The notes under the pieces: generated by a model
What the model was told of the DNA's origin: nothing
Databases searched by the model: none
Seen by the model: only the letters and a program-made list of their open reading frames with translations
Shown: positions 1 to 4,453 of the stretch, piece by piece
How positions within the stretch are numbered: the first letter of the stretch is position 1
How the letters are laid out: each line of letters begins with the position of its first letter
DNA from: a halophilic archaeon J07HX64
GTDB lineage: Archaea > Halobacteriota > Halobacteria > Halobacteriales > Haloarculaceae
Reading direction: 5' to 3'
DNA: 9,776 bases
NCBI GenBank assembly: GCA_000416085.1
Contig: KE356579.1
Location: 2,288,590-2,298,365 of the forward strand
Translations under genes and position numbers: made by a program

Positions 1-1
1 C

Positions 2-148
2 GGTTTCGGACAGCAGGTGCAGTCGGTCACAGCGGAGACCAAACTACACGCGGCCGAACACCGAGTCGGGGAACTCGACCCCGAACCCCCTATCACACCC
101 CGGAGGGCTCTGTGCCGGCGGCTTGCGGACCCAGGCCCGCTCTCCTGA
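2..148 (+). CDS. Possible C-terminal fragment of an unidentified protein, cut by the window edge
   Basis: Reading plus-strand frame 2 from the left edge gives 48 residues before a TGA at 146-148. The first 30 or so (GFGQQVQSVTAETKLHAAEH, then RVGELDPEPP) have haloarchaeal composition and mostly G or C at third positions. The last 18 are arginine-rich and look less like coding sequence, so the true end may differ or this tail may be eroded. The start lies outside the window. It runs convergently into the decayed minus-strand gene that ends at 93. I do not recognise the family. The opposite strand is also open for short stretches here, so this could be a chance reading frame. Confidence 0.3.
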   Translation, partial: GFGQQVQSVTAETKLHAAEHRVGELDPEPPITPRRALCRRLADPGPLS

Positions 149-250
149 GCTCCTCGGCGCGCTCACGGCCCAGTCCGACCGGGTCGGCGAGCGCCGTCGC
201 CCTGTACGGTTCGAAGGTGTTCATCTGGTGGTAAACGACTGCCGCCACGT

Positions 251-266
251 GACCCTCCGGAGGGTC
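251..266. repeat. Perfect 16-base palindrome
   Basis: GACCCTCCGGAGGGTC is its own reverse complement. It lies inside the decayed gene, next to the place where the apparent reading frame changes. A palindrome this long is not strongly improbable by chance in a GC-rich 10 kb window, so no function is assigned. Confidence 0.5.
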
Positions 267-270
267 CCCG

Positions 271-297
271 CTCGGCCCTGTCGGCTCTGACGGCTCT
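271..297. repeat. Three imperfect 9-base tandem units
   Basis: CTCGGCCCT, GTCGGCTCT and GACGGCTCT follow each other directly. On the minus strand they would encode a three-residue repeat. Slippage on such a repeat is a plausible cause of the frame change seen here in the decayed gene. Confidence 0.45.
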
Positions 298-309
298 CCG
301 CGCTGTGGG

Positions 310-406
310 TTCCTCACGCGAGTTCTCTTTGTTCTGAAACGGGTCCCCACTCTCTGTGGACCCCTCACCCGACAGGTCGTCGCCGGCAGTGGATTCCTCA
401 CACGAG
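310..406 (-). repeat. 13-base direct repeat, 84 bases apart
   Basis: TTCCTCACGCGAG at 310-322 and TTCCTCACACGAG at 394-406 (plus strand) differ at one base and are spaced by exactly 28 codons. In the minus-strand frame that carries the two TAGs they encode S-R-E-E-P and S-C-E-E-S. In-frame spacing of related short motifs supports the idea that this acidic segment was once translated. Confidence 0.35.
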
Positions 407-862
407 ACGGTTCCGTCGGCTCCAGGCTACTCAGACCCGCCGGACAACTCCTCTCGAACCACGGTGTTACGGATAGCTGCCGAACTCTCCGCCAGCGGCG
501 ACCCCTCGGGTACCGCGAGGTCGTGCTCGGTACAGACGACCCGGGCCTACGTGCGGACCGACGATGGCTCCGGGAGTTGACCGCCCTCGCGGGTCCGGTC
601 TGTAACCCACACAACCAGTTCCCGCGTCACTCCCTCACCGCCGAGGGCACACAACGCCCCAGCAGTGTCTTGTAGGACGGCCGGTACGGGTCGACGCACT
701 CTGTCTCCGGTGGCGCAATCTCGTGGATGTTGTGGAGCGTCTCTGTTACAGTTATCATATCTCGGGTCAGACGGGCGGTGAACAGAGATACGTGCACTCT
801 ACTAACAGTATTGGTAGTTCGGCGCTCACGAGGGTCTGGCGTGCTCGCGTGTGGGGTTGTGT

Positions 863-879
863 AGCACAGAATATGTGCT
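863..879. repeat. Inverted repeat upstream of the rpl7ae promoter
   Basis: AGCACA (863-868) and TGTGCT (874-879) are exact inverse complements separated by GAATA. The repeat sits about four bases upstream of the candidate BRE/TATA element, where an archaeal activator or repressor could bind. Regulatory use is inference. Confidence 0.35.
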
Positions 880-880
880 T

Positions 881-894
881 CGAAAGCGCTTTAC
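881..894 (+). promoter_or_regulatory. Candidate BRE/TATA promoter of the rpl7ae operon
   Basis: CGAAAGCGCTTTAC combines a purine-rich BRE-like CGAAA with a TTTA TATA-like core, the usual look of haloarchaeal promoters. It contains a 10-base palindrome (AAAGCGCTTT, 883-892). Transcription would begin near 915-920, leaving a leader of about 90-95 bases before the rpl7ae ATG. That is longer than for the leaderless genes nearby and fits with this gene having a Shine-Dalgarno site. No better promoter is seen between 760 and 1010. Confidence 0.45.
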
Positions 895-914
895 TGGGTC
901 AAGAGTCAGTTGAT

Positions 915-1010
915 ACACAGCCTGTGCGGGGTTGATGATGCTCCCAGCCATCTCAGGACCTGGTAACGCGGCGGGGGAGTGTGAGCCCACGCACGGGAGG
1001 TGAACATACC
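915..1010 (+). promoter_or_regulatory. 5' leader of the rpl7ae operon with Shine-Dalgarno site
   Basis: The stretch 759-1010 holds no gene I can support. Its downstream part is probably the operon leader. It ends in GGAGGTGA (996-1003), fully complementary to the 3' end of archaeal 16S rRNA and seven bases before the ATG, which decides the start at 1011. Within the leader, GATG (937-940) can pair with CATC (949-952), preceded by TTGATGATG, which resembles a box C/kink-turn element. Archaeal L7Ae binds kink-turns, so autoregulation is possible, but the required tandem G-A pairs are not clearly present. Confidence 0.35.
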
Positions 1011-1373
1011 ATGCCAGTATACGTTGACTTCGACGTACCCGCAGACCTTGCGGACGACGCGCTCGATGCGCTCTCGGTCGCACGGGACACAGGAACAGTA
1101 AAAAAGGGAACAAACGAGGCGACAAAGGCAGTCGAGCGTGGCAACGCCGATCTCGTGCTCATCGCCGAGGACGTCCAGCCCGAGGAGATTGTCATGCATC
1201 TCCCGGAGCTATCCGACGAGCGGAACATCCCGTTTGTGTTCGTCGCCACACAGGACGACCTCGGTCGTGCGGCAGGGCTCGAGGTTGGTAGTGCCGCGGC
1301 GGCGGTCACGAACGCCGGCGAGGCCCGCGACGATATCGACGACATCGCCGGCAAAGTCGAGGAACTCCGGTGA
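1011..1373 (+). CDS. rpl7ae: Ribosomal protein L7Ae (eL8), kink-turn RNA-binding protein
   Basis: The 120-residue product begins [10 protein letters not shown] and matches the archaeal L7Ae family in length and sequence throughout. Recognisable parts are the RNA-contacting segment [14 protein letters not shown] (residues about 31-44) and the following core [18 protein letters not shown] and [18 protein letters not shown]. In archaea L7Ae is a large-subunit ribosomal protein that also binds kink-turns in C/D and H/ACA guide RNAs and in RNase P. An in-frame GTG at 981 would add ten residues, but the strong Shine-Dalgarno sequence at 996-1003 and the conserved N-terminus favour 1011. It is the first gene of a four-gene operon, with rps28e starting ten bases after its stop. 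Confidence 0.97.
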   Translation: MPVYVDFDVPADLADDALDALSVARDTGTVKKGTNEATKAVERGNADLVLIAEDVQPEEIVMHLPELSDERNIPFVFVATQDDLGRAAGLEVGSAAAAVTNAGEARDDIDDIAGKVEELR

Positions 1374-1383
1374 GGTGGTGTTG

Positions 1384-1608
1384 ATGAGCGCAGACGAATC
1401 CCAAGCGGGGTCGACACCCGCGGAGGTCATCGAGATTGTCGGTCGAACAGGAATGCACGGCGAGGCAATGCAGGTGAAGTGTCGAATTCGAGAGGGCTCG
1501 AACAAGGGTCGCATCATCACGCGAAACGTGCTCGGACCGGTCCGGGAGGGTGATGTGCTCCAGTTGCGCGAAACCGCCCGCGAGGCCGACACCATCGGAG
1601 GTCAGTGA
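1384..1608 (+). CDS. rps28e: Ribosomal protein S28e (eS28)
   Basis: The 74-residue product contains the family core [20 protein letters not shown] followed by [20 protein letters not shown] and ends in the typical region [19 protein letters not shown]28e is a small-subunit protein near the decoding/exit side of the 30S particle in archaea and eukaryotes. The family's conserved domain begins at about residue 11; the first ten residues ([10 protein letters not shown]) are a variable acidic N-terminus. The ATG at 1384 has GAGGTG (1372-1377) six bases upstream, overlapping the rpl7ae stop. The stop codon TGA (1606-1608) shares its last base with the ATG of rpl24e, so the two genes are translationally coupled. 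Confidence 0.95.
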   Translation: MSADESQAGSTPAEVIEIVGRTGMHGEAMQVKCRIREGSNKGRIITRNVLGPVREGDVLQLRETAREADTIGGQ

Positions 1609-1805
1609 TGGCACGACACACCTGCGACTACACCGGGGAGGATATCGAACCCGGCACCGGGAAGATGTTCGTCCAGACCGACGGTACCATCCTCTGGTTC
1701 AAGGACTCGAAAGCGGAGAAAAACTACTTTCTCGGCCGTGAGTCCCGTGACCTGGAGTGGATTCACGACGACGAGGGTGACGAGGAAACGGGGGCCGGAG
1801 TATGA
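1608..1805 (+). CDS. rpl24e: Ribosomal protein L24e (eL24) with degenerate zinc finger
   Basis: The 65-residue product ([20 protein letters not shown] at the start, [10 protein letters not shown] near residues 42-51) is archaeal L24e of normal length. The family has a four-cysteine zinc ribbon, CxxC near the N-terminus and CxxxC (FCSSKC) around residues 31-36. Here only Cys6 remains: the second position is Thr9 and the later pair is replaced in [10 protein letters not shown]. The protein therefore probably folds without zinc. The start ATG at 1608 overlaps the rps28e stop and has GGAGGT (1597-1602) five bases before it; a GTG at 1605 is in frame but less likely. It overlaps ndk by four bases (ATGA). 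Confidence 0.95.
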   Translation: MARHTCDYTGEDIEPGTGKMFVQTDGTILWFKDSKAEKNYFLGRESRDLEWIHDDEGDEETGAGV

Positions 1806-2272
1806 GCGACGGTGAGTCCGAGCGGACCTTCGTGATGGTCAAACCCGACGGGGTCAACCGCGGTCTCGTCGGCACGGTCATCTCGCGATTCGAGGACCGC
1901 GGACTCAAACTGGTCGGTGCAAAGTTCATACAGATGGAGGATGACCTCGCACAGGAACACTACGGCGAACACGAGGGCAAACCGTTTTTCGATGGACTCG
2001 TCGAGTTCATCACCTCCGGTCCGGTGATGGCGATGGTCTGGGAGGGCCAAGACGCGACACGCCAGGTCCGTCGGATGATGGGTGCGACAGACCCCGCCGA
2101 GTCCGCGCCCGGCACCATCCGCGGTGACCTCGGACTCGATCTCGGCCGCAACGTCATCCACGGCTCCGACCACGAGGACCCCGGTGCCAACGAGCGCGAG
2201 ATCAACCTGTTTTTCGACGAGACTGAACTCGTCGACTGGAACCGGGCCGACGAGGACTGGCTCTACGAGTGA
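1802..2272 (+). CDS. ndk: Nucleoside-diphosphate kinase
   Basis: The 156-residue enzyme transfers the gamma-phosphate of ATP to nucleoside diphosphates through a phosphohistidine. The family signature N-V-I-H-G-S-D is present, with the catalytic His at residue 120. Other expected residues are Lys14 in VKPDG, Tyr54, Arg90, Arg107 and Asn117. Length and sequence are typical of haloarchaeal NDP kinases, including the N-terminal acidic extension ([10 protein letters not shown]) and the C-terminal DEDWLYE. The ATG overlaps the rpl24e stop by four bases, marking it as the last gene of the ribosomal operon. In many archaea the initiation factor gene infB follows ndk; here it does not. Confidence 0.97.
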   Translation: MSDGESERTFVMVKPDGVNRGLVGTVISRFEDRGLKLVGAKFIQMEDDLAQEHYGEHEGKPFFDGLVEFITSGPVMAMVWEGQDATRQVRRMMGATDPAESAPGTIRGDLGLDLGRNVIHGSDHEDPGANEREINLFFDETELVDWNRADEDWLYE

Positions 2273-2306
2273 CCACGAGCAAACGTACCCGGTAACGAGT
2301 TCGCGG

Positions 2307-2313
2307 TTTCTTT
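2307..2313 (+). terminator. Candidate T-rich terminator of the rpl7ae-ndk operon
   Basis: TTTCTTT lies 34 bases after the ndk stop in otherwise GC-rich DNA. Archaeal transcription commonly ends at such U-rich stretches without a hairpin. Evidence is only the base composition. Confidence 0.3.
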
Positions 2314-2344
2314 GCTGCTGGCCTCCTCGTGCGTGTGACTCCTC

Positions 2345-2404
2345 ACGGGTCACCCGTTCCGGCCGGTACAGCGGTTCGGGATGGGGTCCGAAACCCGAAT
2401 ACCG
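2345..2404. repeat. Two inverted repeats in the ndk/tatA convergent intergenic region
   Basis: ACGGGT and ACCCGT (2345-2350 and 2352-2357) form a 13-base palindrome with one central base. Downstream, CGGTTCGGG (2372-2380) pairs with CCCGAA (2394-2399) and CCG (2402-2404), leaving a two-base bulge and a 13-base loop. They lie between two convergent genes, where a structure limiting transcription from either side would make sense. The intergenic stretch 2273-2502 holds no gene that I can support. Confidence 0.3.
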
Positions 2405-2427
2405 GGGTATCCGCCGCGAGAGTCACC

Positions 2428-2437
2428 ACAGAAAAGA
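2428..2437 (-). terminator. Candidate T-rich terminator of tatA
   Basis: On the minus strand, about 65 bases after the tatA stop, the sequence CTTTTC gives the only T-run in the region. It is consistent with U-rich archaeal termination, but weak. Confidence 0.2.
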
Positions 2438-2502
2438 CTGCCCGGAATGCTCCAGTCAGTGTCGAGACCGCAGGAGCACAACCGACTCGCCGCAGACCGG
2501 AT

Positions 2503-2844
2503 CTAACTGTTGTTCGTGTCGGAGTCGAGGTTCATGTACTCGTCCTCGTCCTCGTTCTCGTCGATACTGAACTCCTCGTCGGGATTGTCGTCGTCGATGC
2601 TGAACTCGTCGTCGGGATTCTGGTTGTCGATGTCTGCCTCGGGGTCCATCGCCTCTTCCATCTGACTGAGTTCGTCTTCGACCTGCTCGCGACCCTTTTG
2701 GAACTCGCCCATCGCCTGTCCGGTCGAGCGCGCGAGTTTCGGGATCTTGTTTGCACCGAACAGTAACACTGCTATCAGCAGGATGACCACCATCTCTATT
2801 CCCCCTGGGATGCCTGGGAACAGGGGTACGAGTGTACTCGCCAT
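2503..2844 (-). CDS. tatA: Twin-arginine translocase subunit TatA/TatE family
   Basis: The 113-residue protein has the standard TatA plan. A short N-terminus (MASTLVPLFPGIPGGIE) is followed by one membrane helix at about residues 17-29, the hinge Phe29-Gly30, and an amphipathic helix from Lys33 (KIPKLARSTGQAMGEFQKGR) to about residue 62. The membrane helix oligomerises to let TatC-bound, folded proteins cross the cytoplasmic membrane, the main export route in haloarchaea. The tail from residue 67 is extremely acidic and contains two adjacent 11-residue repeats, NPDDEFSIDDD (76-86) and NPDEEFSIDEN (87-97). No tatC is in the window. It is transcribed divergently from the peroxiredoxin gene and converges on ndk. 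The start is the only Met before the membrane helix. Confidence 0.93.
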   Translation of the reverse strand: MASTLVPLFPGIPGGIEMVVILLIAVLLFGANKIPKLARSTGQAMGEFQKGREQVEDELSQMEEAMDPEADIDNQNPDDEFSIDDDNPDEEFSIDENEDEDEYMNLDSDTNNS

Positions 2845-2865
2845 TCTATCTACTTATTCTCTGCT

Positions 2866-2880
2866 GCCAATTATATGTTT
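2866..2880 (-). promoter_or_regulatory. Candidate TATA box of tatA
   Basis: On the minus strand the sequence AAACATATAATT lies with its centre about 28 bases before the tatA ATG. That position places transcription start at or just before the start codon, as in haloarchaeal leaderless genes. It is the most AT-rich stretch between tatA and the divergent peroxiredoxin gene. Confidence 0.5.
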
Positions 2881-2894
2881 TTTGCTCTCGCCGG

Positions 2895-2908
2895 GCCGGT
2901 GAACCGGC
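2895..2908. repeat. Inverted repeat between the divergent tatA and peroxiredoxin genes
   Basis: GCCGGT (2895-2900) and ACCGGC (2903-2908) are exact inverse complements around a GA centre. The site lies between the divergent start codons at 2844 and 2998, upstream of the tatA TATA box. It could be a regulator site; nothing else supports this. For the peroxiredoxin gene I see no convincing TATA element; CATTACC near 2970 is at a suitable distance but weak. Confidence 0.25.
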
Positions 2909-2997
2909 GTTAGACCCGTTTGATACAGTTTCGGTATGTGCGGTCTCAGCGGGATGATTGCACAACGGTCATTACCGGGCCCTCGCTACCGTCTGGT

Positions 2998-3483
2998 ATG
3001 ATATCGGAGGGTGACACGGCCCCGGCGTTCACCGCACCGCTTGCAAACGGTGAGATCGAGTCGTTCTCACTGTCGACGGCGGTCGACTCGGAGGCCCCGG
3101 TCGTGCTCGCGTTCTTTCCCGGCGCGTTCACCAGTGTCTGCAGCCACGAGATGCAGACCTTTGAGGCGCGCATCGAGGAGGTCGCCGAGGCGGGCGGGAG
3201 CCTGTACGGGATCAGCATCGACTCGCCGTTCGCGCTCAACGAGTTCCGTGACCAGCTCTCGCTGTCGTTCGACCTCGTGAGCGATGTCAACCGCGAGGTG
3301 ATCAAGGCCTACGACGTGGCGATGGACTTCGACACAATCGGTGTCGAGAACCTCGCGAAGCGGGCGGTGTTCGTCGTCAACGGTGAGAGAACTGTTACCT
3401 ACACCTGGGTCTCCGACGACCCCGGCGCCGAACCCGACTACGACGATGTTGTCGAGGCAATCCGGTCTGTCTCCGCCGACTGA
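2998..3483 (+). CDS. Peroxiredoxin of the AhpE/Bcp-like thioredoxin-fold group, single cysteine
   Basis: The 161-residue protein has the peroxiredoxin active site PGAFTSVC, with Pro41, Thr45 and peroxidatic Cys48, and a likely active-site Arg in the later strand KRAVFVVNG (residues about 120-128). The N-terminal GDTAPAFTAPLANGE is typical of the AhpC/TSA superfamily. It reduces hydrogen peroxide and organic peroxides in the cytoplasm. Cys48 is the only cysteine, so it must work by a 1-Cys mechanism and be regenerated by an outside thiol; haloarchaea have gamma-glutamylcysteine and thioredoxins. The frame is open from a TTG at 2920, but family alignment and length favour ATG 2998. It is probably monocistronic: 133 bases and a new promoter separate it from the HD-domain gene. 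Confidence 0.88.
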   Translation: MISEGDTAPAFTAPLANGEIESFSLSTAVDSEAPVVLAFFPGAFTSVCSHEMQTFEARIEEVAEAGGSLYGISIDSPFALNEFRDQLSLSFDLVSDVNREVIKAYDVAMDFDTIGVENLAKRAVFVVNGERTVTYTWVSDDPGAEPDYDDVVEAIRSVSAD

Positions 3484-3585
3484 TTCCCCGCTCGCAGGAG
3501 ACCGCCCGACTGGACTGCCGGTGTCGGGTCGGTCCACACCACAATCGCAGCAGAGACGTATACAGCGCGGTAACGGAGCGACCAC

Positions 3586-3594
3586 GTTTTTACA
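3586..3594 (+). promoter_or_regulatory. Candidate TATA box of the HD-domain gene
   Basis: GTTTTTACA has its centre about 27 bases upstream of the ATG at 3617, the spacing expected for a leaderless haloarchaeal transcript. The T-run could also end transcription from the upstream peroxiredoxin gene. Confidence 0.5.
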
Positions 3595-3595
3595 G

Positions 3596-3612
3596 CCACA
3601 CTCGTAGTGTGG
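3596..3612. promoter_or_regulatory. Operator-like inverted repeat before the HD-domain gene
   Basis: CCACACT (3596-3602) and AGTGTGG (3606-3612) are perfect inverse complements separated by CGT. The repeat fills the space between the TATA-like box and the start codon, so a dimeric regulator bound there would block initiation. A terminator role for the upstream gene is less likely because no T-run follows it. Function is inferred from position and symmetry. Confidence 0.45.
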
Positions 3613-3616
3613 GGTA

Positions 3617-4453
3617 ATGGCAGAGAGACCTAGCGATCGGACAGACACAGTACCAGACCGCGAGGAACTTCGCACGTACGACCCGGAGGCGCAGCACTCC
3701 TTTCCCGACGACCGGGTCAACAGGGTGCTCTCGGTTGTCGACGAGGACGAGGAGATAGCCGCGTATCTCGATGCACAGAACGTCAACCCGGTCGACCGAA
3801 TGCAGTACAACGACCACGGGACAAAACACGTCGAGATTGTCAGACACTCGGCGTTGTGTCTCTACGAACTGCTCAAACGCGGCGGCGTCGAGTTCAACGG
3901 TGCACGCCAGCAAGGGCTCGACGAGGCTGACGAGGCGGTCGTCGTCGCGCTCGCCGCCGTTCTCCACGATATCGGCCACGTTGTCCACCGGGAGTCACAC
4001 CCTTACTACTCTATCCCGCTGGCGGCCGACCTGCTCGACCGGTTGCTCCCGCGGTTCTACGACACGGCGGAGGTAGTCCGGATGAAAGGCGAGATTCTCC
4101 ACGCGATCGTCTGTCACCAGACCGAGGAACAGCCGCTGACCTTAGAGGCTGGTGTGGTCCGGGTTGCTGACGGACTCGACATGGAGCGCGGACGTTCCCG
4201 GGTCCCCTACGAGCAGGGTGGTCGGGGCATCAACACCGTCTCGAGTCAGTCTATCGAGCGGGTCAGACTGCTCGAGGGCGAGCAGACACCTGTGCTCGTC
4301 GAGATTGCGATGACCAGCGCCGCGGGCGTCTACCAGGTCGACAATCTGCTCGGCGCGAAGGTCGAACACTCCGGTCTGGACGAGCATCTCCAGGTTGTCG
4401 CAGCGAACGCGGACGACCACGGGAGCGGCATCGTCGAGCGTCTCGAACTCTAA
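3617..4453 (+). CDS. HD-domain metal-dependent phosphohydrolase, substrate unknown
   Basis: The 278-residue protein carries an HD domain in its middle: His71 (in DHGTKH, residues 66-71), the His117-Asp118 pair in LHDIGH (116-121), His162 and His167 in the segment LHAIVCHQTEE, and Asp185 in VADGLD. These are the metal-binding positions of HD phosphohydrolases. The N-terminal 60 residues are acidic and variable. The C-terminal third (from about 200) is predicted to be a mixed alpha/beta region without a motif I recognise. Substrates in this superfamily range from nucleotides to cyclic dinucleotides and phosphoesters, so no reaction can be assigned. The gene looks leaderless, with an operator-like inverted repeat before it. 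Its TAA overlaps the convergent oxidoreductase stop by four bases. Confidence 0.85.
   Translation: MAERPSDRTDTVPDREELRTYDPEAQHSFPDDRVNRVLSVVDEDEEIAAYLDAQNVNPVDRMQYNDHGTKHVEIVRHSALCLYELLKRGGVEFNGARQQGLDEADEAVVVALAAVLHDIGHVVHRESHPYYSIPLAADLLDRLLPRFYDTAEVVRMKGEILHAIVCHQTEEQPLTLEAGVVRVADGLDMERGRSRVPYEQGGRGINTVSSQSIERVRLLEGEQTPVLVEIAMTSAAGVYQVDNLLGAKVEHSGLDEHLQVVAANADDHGSGIVERLEL

Larger units (their letters stand above)
93..758 (-). pseudogene. Decayed haloarchaeal gene (family not recognised) with in-frame TAGs and frameshifts
   Basis: No intact frame spans this stretch, but coding-like segments follow one another on the minus strand. From ATG 756-758 the reading starts MITVTETLHNIHEIAPPE and continues to about 680 (ending ECVDPYRP). 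That frame then stops at TGA 627-629. The adjacent frame carries on with protein-like sequence (VLQDTAGALCALGGEG, ELVVWVTDRTREGGQLPEP), as if one base had been lost near 680. It meets a TAG at 547-549, continues in the same frame (ARVVCTEHDLAVPEGSPL, AAIRNTVVREELSGGSE), meets a second TAG at 427-429, and continues as an acidic, Ser/Gly/Glu-rich segment. Around 250-300, at a 9-base imperfect tandem repeat, the coding look moves to the third frame (HVAAVVYHQMNTFEPYRATA) and ends at TGA 93-95. The acidic composition and third-base GC suggest former coding sequence. I cannot name the family. A short gene ending at the second TAG, with separate sequence beyond it, is an alternative. Sequencing errors could explain the frameshifts but less easily the TAGs. 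Confidence 0.42.

Noticed and set aside
723..935. 70-residue plus-strand frame in the region upstream of rpl7ae
   Set aside because: It runs through the promoter and inverted repeat, has unbiased third codon positions, and shows no motif or ribosome binding site.
981..1010. GTG start extending L7Ae by ten residues
   Set aside because: The full Shine-Dalgarno sequence at 996-1003 is correctly placed for ATG 1011, and family proteins begin with MPVYVDF-like sequence.
2920..2997. TTG start extending the peroxiredoxin by 26 residues
   Set aside because: The extension (MIQFRYVRSQRDD at its start) is basic and unlike the family N-terminus; MISEGDTAPAF is the expected beginning.
3067..3810. 247-residue minus-strand frame across peroxiredoxin and the start of the HD gene
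   Set aside because: It is antisense to two well supported genes and to the promoter between them, and its product has no recognisable family.
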